Assembly (NCBI GenBank): GCA_937890045.1
Contig: CALBXV010000682.1
Coordinates: forward strand, 1-17,887
Length of the DNA: 17,887 bases
Origin: an uncultured archaeon
GTDB taxonomy: Archaea > Thermoproteota > Nitrososphaeria > Nitrososphaerales > CALBXV01
Direction: 5' to 3'
This document shows positions 1-9,285 of this stretch, in pieces. Position 1 is the first letter of the stretch. Each line of letters opens with the position of its first letter. A model generated the notes under the pieces. It made no database searches. It saw nothing but the letters and a program-made list of their open reading frames with translations, and was not told where the DNA came from. Made by a program: the position numbers and the translations under genes.

Positions 1-3000
1 CTGGATTTAAAATTATATTTGTTGCTGATAAAGTTGCGCCAATTGTCCATCCACCGATAGTACCTGATGTAGATTTCATAACTCCAGTATCGTACCAATA
101 ATTGTTTGCGTCTAACCAAATACCATCATTAGTACTTGCAACATTCTCACCAAATTTAGCAGTTCCAGCAGTAAGTGTTCCATCCACATCAACATTACCC
201 GTAAATGTACCACCACTTGCGTTAACTGTTCCCGTAATAGTTAAAGCACCTGCAGCAGTCAAACTAACGGCTTGAGTTCCAGTATTTGGTCCAATTGTAA
301 GATTACCACTGCCGTCAACTCTAAGAGCAGTTTTTGTCGCATGGTCTTCACCAATTCTAACTGTAGCACCAAAGTTAGCAATATTTACTGCCCCACTTCT
401 ATCATCATATATTGTAAGTCCACTACTATCAAGAGTTGTTTTTTGGTTTGCAGTATCTCCATATGAAGTTATACCTGCTGCTTGTAATTGTAATTTTACA
501 ACTTCTGATGTTGTTCCATCATAAAAGTATGTAGTTGTTCCGTATTTTGCTACTTTGTGACCACTTTCCCTTCGTAATTCCATTCCACCACTATCTATAA
601 CAACTCGTGTTTCCATTAAATCAATAGCCGTTTGAGCAGTCGCAGCATTTGTAGTTGCCGTGTTAGCTTGAGTTTGAGCAGTAGCTGCGTTGCTTATTCC
701 TGTTTGAGCATTTGTTTCAGCAGTATTAGCAGTACTTTGAGCAGTAGCTGCATTTGTAACTCCTGTATTTGCTGTAGATTGAGCCGTTGTAACAGAAGAG
801 TGTCCTGTTACTGAACCACTAATTTCATCTGCAAGTTGTTCTGAACCACTAACCAATCCACTAGGAAGAGCCGCAGAAGCATCACTTCCAGCTGAAAGAG
901 TAATTGATCCAACTATTGATAAATTACTTCCATCCCAAACCAATTTATCTTTTAATTTAAAACTACCATCAGAAGAATTCAAAGCAAAACCTGATGAACT
1001 TATTTCTAAATTACCATTTGAACCACTTAAATATGTACTACTACCTTGACCAAAATAAAATTTAGGTGTTAATAATGATACAGAAGAACCACTTAAAACT
1101 GTTTCATTACTTTTTATAATTAAATTACCTGTGCTTCCATTCCAACTAATAAGATTAGCACTATCTGCACCTTGAAATTTAAAAGAACCATCATTTGCTA
1201 TATAAGAATTAAAAGTACCACTACTAGCATATCCCATATGAGTTGATTTTAATATTAATCCACTCAATCCTGCACTACTTGGTGTTTCTACAATCTTACC
1301 TGTAGCATCTGTCATTATTTTAGAATCTGCTGTAGTTAAATCAGCTGCGGCAGAAGAAGAATTTGATGTTACTGTACCTGCCAAAGCCGTTGCGGTTGTA
1401 TTTGTTGTAGTTAAATCAGCTGCGGCAGAAGAAGAATTTGATGTTACTGTACCTGCCAAAGCCGTTGCGGTTGTATTTGTTGTAGTTGTGGTTGTTGAAA
1501 ATGAACCCGATACCGAAGACAAAGCAGAATCTGCAGCAGAAATTGCTGAACTACTTGCCTCACCTACACTAGCACTTACTTGAGTTTGAGTAGCAAAAAC
1601 ATCAGAAGCCCCGCCCGTTATGTTTATCGTACCTGTTATAGTTAATGTTTCTGTACCTGAATTCCAAACTAACTTATCTCCTAAACTAAAATTAGCAGTA
1701 TTATCAAGATAAAACCCTGTATTTGAATTCCCATGTGTACCTGTTCCTGTCCATAGTTTTGAACTTTCCATTTTGATTCCAGCAATAGAACCACTTGTTG
1801 CTTTTATCGTTCCTCTTAAAAATACATTTTCACTTGCTAAACCAAATCCTGGATTTTTTGGCATTGCTACCGCAGTACCATATGCTGTATTAACTAATCC
1901 ACTTAAATCACCTAATCTTGCTCTTAACTTAACATCATAAATTCCACTACCTGTTCTTTCAACAAAATCTACAAATGGTGTAGTACCATCTTTTGGATTT
2001 GCATTTATTCTAATATAACCACTACCTGTAGTATTACTTCCTGAACCACCTATATATCTACCTGTACTTACTAATACTTGACCTGGATCGTATGTTGTTT
2101 GTGGTGAAACTAATCCACTTAAAAATGAAGTATTGTCATCTGCTACAAGAATTCCTGCATTATTCGTATGAGTAGCCTTTACACTACCATCAACACCTCT
2201 TTCAACTGAAATAGTTGTTGCTGTAGATCCTGTTACAAACATCTTTTCATCATCAATTTTTATTAACTTGTATACTAATGCGGGTGCGTCGGCTGTAGGA
2301 CCTTGGAAATTATCTACACCAAAAGTTCCAATTGTTGTACTTATACCACTTCCTTCATTTAATAATGAACCTGTTAGGAAAACAGATTGTGAAGTTGAAG
2401 AACCATATCCTCTTGTTACATGAAGATGACCAGAAAAATCAGTATCAGATGATTGATTAATTCTTTTACTGCCTGTAACCAACATATATTCTTTAGTAAA
2501 TCCTGTAGGATTGGTTTTTTTGGCTGTTAAAATTTCATTTTTCTGAAAACCGCTGATATTGTCTACTAATAAATCTGTTTGAGTTTGACCTATTGATTCT
2601 GATATAACACTTGAGTTACCAACCCACAATTGACCACCAACTGCATTTACAGTTTCTTTTTCAAAAGTAGTAGTAGCTAAAGTTCCTCTTATACGAACAT
2701 TTTCAAATTCTGCAGTTCCATTACCTTGTGATGATACTCTCCAACCTGTAATTCTTGGTTGGAAATTAGCTGACCTTATATCTCCTGTAGAATCTAAAAC
2801 TAAACCACTACTTGTAATTTGAGTATTACTTACTACCCAACCACCAATTCTACCACCTGTAAAGTTTACATTTGAACCACTTACTTGCCCACTATGTTTT
2901 ACACTAAACTCATTACTTGAGCCAGCAGTAAATGCATGAGTTTGACCACTTGGATGTACACCAATTCCTGTAGATGTTATACCCGTAGTCGCTATTGTAA

Positions 3001-6000
3001 ATCCTGCTATTTGTCCTAACGTTGCTGTTAATACACCTGCTGATGTAACTTTAAATACAGAATTAGCACCCAATGCTATTCCGTCTGTGCCTGCATAAAA
3101 TCCTGAGTTACTATCTGTTAATGTTAATTTATCACCTAATGTTATTTTTGGTGTAGCAGGGTCGAGTAAAATATTTGTTGCTGATAATGTAGTAGCAAGT
3201 GACCACCCACCAATTTTACCACTTGTAAATAAAACTTGTGAACCTGTTATATCACCTTCTGCTGTTACTTGAAATCTTGAAGAAGATATAAAATATGAAG
3301 ATTTACCACTATTACCTGTCGCAGAACCACTTAAAAAGAAATTTGGTGCACCTTCTGGTGCTCCTGCATACATAGAAGCAGAACCTATATTAAATCCACC
3401 AAGTAAACCTGCACTTGCAGTTATCGTTCCAACAAATTTTGCACCACTTGCAAATAATGTTCCATCTTTATCTACTTTAAATTTAGGTCCAAATGAAACA
3501 TAATAATCTGATGATTGTATTGCCTCACTTTGAGATGGTGTAAAATCTAAATAATATTCATCTGCTAAAGTTGTAAACTGATTTACTTGATCTGAACCTG
3601 GTCCTTTATTAGACATATAAAGTGCTGCACCACCCGCATCCAATGTTATATTACTTCCACTTAAAACTGCTCTTTCTCGTACAGTTCCCCTATCTAATGT
3701 TTTTAATTGCCAACCACCTATCTGACCTTCTTGAAAAAATGCTTCTCCACTACCACTTATAGCCCAACCTGCACTTGAAGTTGGATGATTCCAATTTTTT
3801 GTTTTCATTATAAACTTAGAAGAAGAAATTTCTATAGCTTCTGAGCCCGTTCCTACACTAAAATTTCTTGCAAAATGTCCATCAGTTGCTACAATTGAGC
3901 CCGTAACTTCAAGTCTACCTGTAGATGAACGAAATCTCATAGCACCTGCTGTATTATTTCTTACTCCTGGACCACCATGTAATTCAAAACCAACATCACC
4001 TAAATTATATTCATCAGTAATATCTGTTAATAAAGATCCACTCCAAAGCATAAATCCTGCTTTACCTCTTTCAGGCATTTCAGGAGTTTGTGTCATTGAA
4101 GCACTATTATACCCTAAGTATCCAATATTTCTTATATAAGATGAACCACCATGTACCTCAATACCTGATCCTTCTGTATCTCCACCTAAAAATAATGAGC
4201 CAGATATTGTATTATCAATTCCTTCTATAACTAAAGAAGAACCTTGAAATAATTCTGATTGCTTACCTATTGCAAGTATATTAGCAACATTACTATTTAA
4301 ATCAAAAAACTCTGCATAAAATTCTATATCACTTGGTTTTTGAGCCAATTCTGGAACTGGCACCACTAATGATGAAAAATCAGGACTAAATCCACTCTCT
4401 CTTGCTGGTTTAATACTTAAATCATTTACATACCACTCACCCGATTCAGCAACTAATTGTAATCTACCATCACCATTTTTAGTAGTCCTAAAATTATGTT
4501 CTACATAATCATAAGATTCTGAAACAGCGCTTTCTAATTCTGCATAACCTAAATCATAACCATATGGTGTAGTTGCTTTTAAACTTGAACCCGATACATA
4601 AAATCTTATTTTAGCTTCACTCTTATATGCTGCTGGAAAACTAGATCCAATTTTTGCAGCTTGATCTTTATCCAATTGTTTTTTCTTTTTTATTCCTGAT
4701 AATTGAAATCTAAGTGTATATTCTACTCCTGCAACTAATCTCATTGGAAACTTATGAAATAAACCCACTACCTCATTGTAGTTATAGTTAGATCCAGATA
4801 TTTTCATAGTATCTATATATGGTGTTTTTTGATGTGTTAAAGAAGCAGTTGGTGTATTCCAACCAAAAACACCATCTGCAGAATCTACTCCACCCCAAAA
4901 ACCTGCACGGAAACCTTCTCTACTATACCAATAATAATCTAAATGACCTTGATCTGAAAAATATCCAATTTTTATCTTTCCAAACCGTACACCAGGGTCT
5001 GCTAATATTTCAGGTGCTTGAAGTATAGATTCACCAATAAGATTATATCCACTCTGTGCAGCAGTTTGATAATATACTTTTACTCTAGATACATCTCCTG
5101 AATATGTTCTTAATTGTGTTAAATTTACTTTTGCAAAAGATTTTTTATTTATAACTCTAAACGAAGCAGTAACGGGTCTTTGAAAACTCATCGAATAACT
5201 ACTAGCACCAAAATCTTGATACTCTCTAAATACAACACCTTTATCTTTATCTAATCTATTCTGAACAATTAATCCGTTTACATCAGGAACAATAGTTTTA
5301 TTAGTTTTAATTTTTCTTATCTTAGTAACTAATGGTTGCTGTGTTACTAAATACCTCTTAGAAGGTTCAGTATTGGAATTTAAAATATCCATATCCGTTG
5401 AACCTGTGTTTGGGAAAATTTGTAATGTTCCACCCAACATATGTCTTGTAAAATCTATAGAATCATCTCCAGTTGCTTCAATCACAAAATTTTCTGTTTC
5501 AGGAGAAGCTAGATTCATAAAGTATGGCATATTATATGGGTTATTACCTTCAGGTTCTGATTTCTGTGCATTATGAGATATAATATTATTAGTTATATAA
5601 GAATGTACTACAGGAACTTTAAAGTTATATACTGTTACTTCTTCATCAAAAATAGTAATATTTCTAATTGGATCTTCTATTACATTTTCATCATCATCAA
5701 TAGTATAAACTATATCACCAACATTTAAATCTTTTACACAAATCTCTTGGTTCTTATAATCAGGATGATAGAATAAGTGTGTATCTGAACATTCTACTGA
5801 TTTGCCATTTTCTGTTTCAACAAAAACTCTTGTGGGTTGAGTAGTACTCCACGCACTTTCTATTTTATAATAATCAAATTCCTTACTATCAAAATTATAA
5901 GAAAGTAATAAGTCATCTACAGTAACTTCTTCTACAGGTATTTCTCCCCTTGAAGTTCTAAGAATTGTTCCTGCTAAAACACAACCTGGAGAACCGCCTC

Positions 6001-9000
6001 CACCACCACTACCATATGGTGAAGGTGGATCTTGTCCTGTACCTGAACCTGCTCCTAAACTTGAACCTGCTTGATTTGCTAATAAAGTTTCATCAAATAA
6101 ATTTGGATCGGGATCTTCAATTTCATCTACAGGTTCTATTTGTACAGGTGGTGCAGAAACTGTTATTGTTTTGGTTGCTGAATTACTACCACCTGGCCCA
6201 GAAGCCGTCGCAGTAATTGTATATGTTCCAGGAGTATCATAAACAGTAAAACCTAATCTAGAATTTGTTCTATCACCTTGACCAAATGTAATATTACTTG
6301 CAGTTGCTTGCCCTGAAATAACTGCTTCTACCTCTACTTCATGAGGTGTTTCTCCTTGTGATTGATCATAAGAATTTGGACTAAAATTTAAAGCGACTGT
6401 CGGTGCAGGTGGTGCACTAATTGTAACATTCCCCACACTAACTTCAGTAGACGCACCATCAGCAGAATAAACAGTTAATTTTGGTGTATAAGTTCCTGCT
6501 GTTGTATATTTGTGAGTTGCAGTTTCAACACCACTATATGTGTTATAAAATGTTCCATCACCCCAATTCCATCTAAACTGTGATATTGGTGAATATGAAT
6601 CAGAACCTGCACCATTAAATGTTATAGGAACTTGAGTTTGTACCGTAGTATCATCTATTGTAAATGAAGCGGATGGTTTTCCAACTAAAGTATTTATATA
6701 ATTACTTCTTGTTTCAGATCTTTCAATTCCAGCTGTATTTGTTACAGATAATCTAACCGTTCCCCTTGATCCATCAGTTCTTGATCTATAAGTTGCTTTT
6801 GGATTTCGTAATGTAGAATTAGCTTTATAAACATAGATATCATCAAAATAAATATGACCACTCCATGGACCTAATTCATTAACACCTAAACGAATTGTAA
6901 GGTATTTACTATTTGGGTGCTTAAAAGTAAAAGTAAAATTATATTTCTGCCATTTATTAGTAACAGGAAATTCTTTTATAACCCAAGTATCTTCTGTAGG
7001 ACCTGCTCCAAAAATATTACCATTTGCATTAGCACCAAACATTCCTGCAAGAATAGTTGGTGATAACCAGGGTAAATCAGATTTAGCCCAAAATTCCATA
7101 GTATAAGAATCACCTTGAGTAATATCAGCTAAACTATATTGTGCTTTCCACGTATTTAAATCAGATATTCCAGAATTACCAATATCATAACCAAAGGTAT
7201 AAACATCAGTTAAATCTACACCATCAAGATTTCTTAATCTTAAAGATTTATTACCTGAATGATATGTTGCTGTAGATGCATCTAAAGTTACACCATCACT
7301 TGCCCCATTTCCCCAAACAGTTCCAGTCAATCCACCTTCAATAGTAGAACTATTACTAGTCAATAAACTACTTCCTGTCGTAGCACCATTAAAATACCAA
7401 TCATATGTTAAGTTAGTTTCTGAAGTAGATTCGTCTGTAAACTGTACTTGTTGTGAACCACCAAGTCCTAAAGTAAATTCTCTTATATTTGCACTAAAAT
7501 CAGGAACAGGAACAGAAGGTGTAATACTAATCATATTTGGTTTAGTTACAGTTACACTTCTACCAAAATTATCTGTAGCAGTTAATGTTACATTAAAAGT
7601 AGTATCTGCCGCATATGAACCTGTATAAATACAAGTTGGACTTACAGCCGTTGAGGTACTTCCACTTGAATTAAAAGTCCAAGCATATGAAATAGAATCT
7701 CCATAATAAACTGAATTATTAGTAAATTGTACAGTTGCGGATGCCGCAGATAATGCTTGTGCTTGACTAATACTTCCTGAATCAACAGAAAAATCTACCG
7801 TTGGTAAAGAAGGTTGAATTAAAATATGATTGTTACTCGTTTTAGTATTAGTTTGAGTACCATATGCATTCTTAACAGTAAGTGCTACATTATATGAACC
7901 CGACTGTACATATGTATTTTCAGGATTTCTTGCAGTATTACCAATACCATTAAATGTATTGCCATCACCAAAAGACCAACTATACTCTGTATCATCTAAA
8001 TTACTAAACTTTGTTCCAAATATTAACGGATCTACAATATCCACTACATTAGTGGTAGTATCTTTAAATCTAAAAGTCCTTGAATTTGGATTCTCCATAC
8101 TACCTGTAATTTTAGCTGTTTCTCCCGTATTTGTAGTTGGGTCAAGTGAAGTAAAATCTGCAACTGGAGCAGGTGGATTAGAAATTGTTATTGATTGTCT
8201 ATCTAAATCATATTGTCCTGTAGGACTATGTACAACTAATTTAGCATTATAAATTCCAGCTTTGGTATAAGTATAAGTTTGTGCTGCTAACGTATCCAAA
8301 TACTGAGATGCCGTTACGTGTGGATCTCCAAATTCCCAATCTCTTCTAATAATACTACCAAAAGAATCAGCAGAAGTTAATATAACTGGATACTGTCTAT
8401 TATATATTGTTCCTATTACTTTATTAGTTCCTTGTGCGTTATTATCACAAGCAATTACAGATCTTACAGGAGCTATTTCTGCAGGATCTACTAATCTTAA
8501 AGAACCATCAGAGGGATTTACTCTAGACCCTTTCATTTGTCCATCAGATACAACTACATTTTTTATAAAAATTGATTCTGATGGTGATACTTCTGTTCTA
8601 ATAATTTCTCTAGCTTGTATCTGTGGTGTTCTATAAAATTTTATAGGTTGTGTATTTCTTGCTTTGGGATTTATATGTAATACTTTTGTATATTTAACAT
8701 TATAAACTCCTCTGAACTCTTCAGGTATAAAATAATTTTCTGAAACTGCTTGAGCAAAAGAAACATTACCTGTAAAAAGTGGATCTGATTCTACAGCTAA
8801 TTGATCTAATAAATCAGGAGTTAAAGGAACTTCACCTAAAAATTTAGTATGATCAAGTTCTCCAACAACTGTTAATAATGCTCTTCCACCAGGAGTACTT
8901 TGATAGATTTCAGTTGTAATAGCCCTAGCAGTTCCTTCCATCGCAACAAAATGAGGATCAAATACAGGGTTTACAAATATAGTATTGTTATCCCTATCTA

Positions 9001-9184
9001 ATATTTCAACTAAAACGTCTGTAGTTAATTTTAAAAATGGTGAACCATTAATTAAAAACGAACTTCGACCTTCTGGCAAAGTGTCAGGGATATCAAGAAT
9101 TTGTAAAAATTCATTGGTGGTATCTTGAATTAGAATGTCTAACTTATGTAGGTTTTGTTTTCTAACTCTGCGTTCTAATATCAT
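1..9184 (-). CDS. Giant tail fibre/adhesin with PKD, jelly-roll and Hint domains (partial, C-terminus off left edge)
   Basis: One open frame of 3061 codons from ATG at 9184 to the left edge; I read every codon and found no stop. It is probably a virion surface fibre that binds host glycans. By residue: 1-255 an N-terminal region of unknown fold; about 255-1011 PKD-like Ig repeats with W-x-F-G-D-G motifs (e.g. SWSFGDG near 405) and G-x-Y-x-V/A-x-L-x-V ends; about 619-792 a jelly-roll resembling a carbohydrate-binding module; 1012-1067 a Pro/Gly/Ser linker; 1068-1205 a Hint domain; about 1477-1593 a second jelly-roll-like region; then IGGW repeats (I at 1822, 1991, 2113, 3043), a duplicated 25-residue unit (about 2569-2618) and Ala/Thr/Gln/Asn repeats (about 2796-2858). 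The start has a short GGAA four bases upstream. Whether a chaperone or peptidase domain ends the protein cannot be seen. Fibre role is inference; the open frame is direct. Confidence 0.85.
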   Translation of the reverse strand, partial: MILERRVRKQNLHKLDILIQDTTNEFLQILDIPDTLPEGRSSFLINGSPFLKLTTDVLVEILDRDNNTIFVNPVFDPHFVAMEGTARAITTEIYQSTPGGRALLTVVGELDHTKFLGEVPLTPDLLDQLAVESDPLFTGNVSFAQAVSENYFIPEEFRGVYNVKYTKVLHINPKARNTQPIKFYRTPQIQAREIIRTEVSPSESIFIKNVVVSDGQMKGSRVNPSDGSLRLVDPAEIAPVRSVIACDNNAQGTNKVIGTIYNRQYPVILTSADSFGSIIRRDWEFGDPHVTASQYLDTLAAQTYTYTKAGIYNAKLVVHSPTGQYDLDRQSITISNPPAPVADFTSLDPTTNTGETAKITGSMENPNSRTFRFKDTTTNVVDIVDPLIFGTKFSNLDDTEYSWSFGDGNTFNGIGNTARNPENTYVQSGSYNVALTVKNAYGTQTNTKTSNNHILIQPSLPTVDFSVDSGSISQAQALSAASATVQFTNNSVYYGDSISYAWTFNSSGSTSTAVSPTCIYTGSYAADTTFNVTLTATDNFGRSVTVTKPNMISITPSVPVPDFSANIREFTLGLGGSQQVQFTDESTSETNLTYDWYFNGATTGSSLLTSNSSTIEGGLTGTVWGNGASDGVTLDASTATYHSGNKSLRLRNLDGVDLTDVYTFGYDIGNSGISDLNTWKAQYSLADITQGDSYTMEFWAKSDLPWLSPTILAGMFGANANGNIFGAGPTEDTWVIKEFPVTNKWQKYNFTFTFKHPNSKYLTIRLGVNELGPWSGHIYFDDIYVYKANSTLRNPKATYRSRTDGSRGTVRLSVTNTAGIERSETRSNYINTLVGKPSASFTIDDTTVQTQVPITFNGAGSDSYSPISQFRWNWGDGTFYNTYSGVETATHKYTTAGTYTPKLTVYSADGASTEVSVGNVTISAPPAPTVALNFSPNSYDQSQGETPHEVEVEAVISGQATASNITFGQGDRTNSRLGFTVYDTPGTYTITATASGPGGSNSATKTITVSAPPVQIEPVDEIEDPDPNLFDETLLANQAGSSLGAGSGTGQDPPSPYGSGGGGGSPGCVLAGTILRTSRGEIPVEEVTVDDLLLSYNFDSKEFDYYKIESAWSTTQPTRVFVETENGKSVECSDTHLFYHPDYKNQEICVKDLNVGDIVYTIDDDENVIEDPIRNITIFDEEVTVYNFKVPVVHSYITNNIISHNAQKSEPEGNNPYNMPYFMNLASPETENFVIEATGDDSIDFTRHMLGGTLQIFPNTGSTDMDILNSNTEPSKRYLVTQQPLVTKIRKIKTNKTIVPDVNGLIVQNRLDKDKGVVFREYQDFGASSYSMSFQRPVTASFRVINKKSFAKVNLTQLRTYSGDVSRVKVYYQTAAQSGYNLIGESILQAPEILADPGVRFGKIKIGYFSDQGHLDYYWYSREGFRAGFWGGVDSADGVFGWNTPTASLTHQKTPYIDTMKISGSNYNYNEVVGLFHKFPMRLVAGVEYTLRFQLSGIKKKKQLDKDQAAKIGSSFPAAYKSEAKIRFYVSGSSLKATTPYGYDLGYAELESAVSESYDYVEHNFRTTKNGDGRLQLVAESGEWYVNDLSIKPARESGFSPDFSSLVVPVPELAQKPSDIEFYAEFFDLNSNVANILAIGKQSELFQGSSLVIEGIDNTISGSLFLGGDTEGSGIEVHGGSSYIRNIGYLGYNSASMTQTPEMPERGKAGFMLWSGSLLTDITDEYNLGDVGFELHGGPGVRNNTAGAMRFRSSTGRLEVTGSIVATDGHFARNFSVGTGSEAIEISSSKFIMKTKNWNHPTSSAGWAISGSGEAFFQEGQIGGWQLKTLDRGTVRERAVLSGSNITLDAGGAALYMSNKGPGSDQVNQFTTLADEYYLDFTPSQSEAIQSSDYYVSFGPKFKVDKDGTLFASGAKFVGTITASAGLLGGFNIGSASMYAGAPEGAPNFFLSGSATGNSGKSSYFISSSRFQVTAEGDITGSQVLFTSGKIGGWSLATTLSATNILLDPATPKITLGDKLTLTDSNSGFYAGTDGIALGANSVFKVTSAGVLTATLGQIAGFTIATTGITSTGIGVHPSGQTHAFTAGSSNEFSVKHSGQVSGSNVNFTGGRIGGWVVSNTQITSSGLVLDSTGDIRSANFQPRITGWRVSSQGNGTAEFENVRIRGTLATTTFEKETVNAVGGQLWVGNSSVISESIGQTQTDLLVDNISGFQKNEILTAKKTNPTGFTKEYMLVTGSKRINQSSDTDFSGHLHVTRGYGSSTSQSVFLTGSLLNEGSGISTTIGTFGVDNFQGPTADAPALVYKLIKIDDEKMFVTGSTATTISVERGVDGSVKATHTNNAGILVADDNTSFLSGLVSPQTTYDPGQVLVSTGRYIGGSGSNTTGSGYIRINANPKDGTTPFVDFVERTGSGIYDVKLRARLGDLSGLVNTAYGTAVAMPKNPGFGLASENVFLRGTIKATSGSIAGIKMESSKLWTGTGTHGNSNTGFYLDNTANFSLGDKLVWNSGTETLTITGTINITGGASDVFATQTQVSASVGEASSSAISAADSALSSVSGSFSTTTTTTNTTATALAGTVTSNSSSAAADLTTTNTTATALAGTVTSNSSSAAADLTTADSKIMTDATGKIVETPSSAGLSGLILKSTHMGYASSGTFNSYIANDGSFKFQGADSANLISWNGSTGNLIIKSNETVLSGSSVSLLTPKFYFGQGSSTYLSGSNGNLEISSSGFALNSSDGSFKLKDKLVWDGSNLSIVGSITLSAGSDASAALPSGLVSGSEQLADEISGSVTGHSSVTTAQSTANTGVTNAATAQSTANTAETNAQTGISNAATAQTQANTATTNAATAQTAIDLMETRVVIDSGGMELRRESGHKVAKYGTTTYFYDGTTSEVVKLQLQAAGITSYGDTANQKTTLDSSGLTIYDDRSGAVNIANFGATVRIGEDHATKTALRVDGSGNLTIGPNTGTQAVSLTAAGALTITGTVNASGGTFTGNVDVDGTLTAGTAKFGENVASTNDGIWLDANNYWYDTGVMKSTSGTIGGWTIGATLSATNIILNP
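610..800 (-). repeat. Degenerate Ala/Thr/Gln/Asn repeat in the fibre shaft
   Basis: The minus-strand frame encodes repeated NAATAQST, NAATAQTQ and NAATAQTA blocks at about residues 2796-2858, with 7- and 14-residue spacing. A small-polar/Ala pattern of this kind fits a trimeric coiled-coil or stalk segment of a phage fibre. The DNA copies are diverged, unlike the 75-bp repeat at 1331-1480. Confidence 0.7.
1331..1480 (-). repeat. Two perfect 75-bp tandem copies coding a 25-residue fibre repeat
   Basis: Positions 1331-1405 and 1406-1480 are identical at every base, and the first 7 bases of a third copy follow (1481-1487). The unit is a multiple of three, so the fibre frame is kept and 25 residues rich in Thr, Ala and Ser are duplicated. 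Identity at synonymous sites points to a recent duplication or active copy-number change (or an assembly artefact). Confidence 0.95.
5570..5983 (-). other. Hint (intein-like) autoprocessing domain inside the giant fibre
   Basis: A 138-residue Hint domain in frame within the fibre (residues 1068-1205). It opens with CVLAGTIL, matching intein block A with the nucleophilic Cys first. SVECSDTHLF matches block B, with Ser in the usual Thr place and the His kept. It closes with VYNFKVPVVHSYI (block F) and IISHN (block G, penultimate His and terminal Asn). No homing endonuclease is present, so it is minimal in size. The next residue is Ala, not the Cys/Ser/Thr that canonical inteins need for trans-esterification, which is a feature of bacterial intein-like (BIL) domains. 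The N-terminal flank is a flexible linker, SPYGSGGGGGSPG. Cleavage at one or both ends seems more likely than clean splicing, but this is inference. Confidence 0.85.
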
Positions 9185-9218
9185 AAAAGTTCCGTTTTGA
9201 TTCTTTAATAAATATCAT
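9162..9218 (-). CDS. Possible 18-codon leader ORF overlapping the fibre start
   Basis: An ATG at 9218-9216 is preceded at 5 nt by AAAGAGG, a better Shine-Dalgarno sequence than that of the fibre gene itself. The frame runs 18 codons to TAG at 9164-9162 and overlaps the fibre start in a different frame. It could couple translation of the fibre, or be the true start if one base was lost in the assembly. Peptide: MIFIKESKRNFYDIRTQS. No recognised function; low confidence as a gene. Confidence 0.3.
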   Translation of the reverse strand: MIFIKESKRNFYDIRTQS

Positions 9219-9285
9219 ATATACCTCTTTTTGTTTTCAACTTCATAAAAAAGTATGAAAATTTTATGATTTTATATTTATTTAC
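9185..9285. promoter_or_regulatory. Divergent intergenic region between fibre and RHH-like gene
   Basis: About 100 bp of very AT-rich sequence separate two divergently oriented genes, so promoters for both should lie here or nearby. On the minus strand AATATAAAAT (near 9270) weakly resembles a T4 late -10 element (TATAAATA), but the match is imperfect. A 6-bp inverted repeat, TTCATA/TATGAA, is at 9242-9247 and 9254-9259. No T-run follows, so I do not call a terminator. Confidence 0.25.

Noticed and set aside
5570..5983. Homing endonuclease within the intein-like domain
   Set aside because: The domain is only 138 residues and no LAGLIDADG or HNH motif fits between blocks B and F.
272..8252. 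Plus-strand ORFs of 60-97 codons (e.g. 272-466, 632-814, 5965-6216, 7959-8252)
   Set aside because: All lie inside the continuous minus-strand fibre frame, are low-complexity and have no ribosome-binding site.
9242..9259. Inverted repeat TTCATA/TATGAA as a terminator
   Set aside because: The stem is 6 AT-rich pairs and no T-run follows on either strand.
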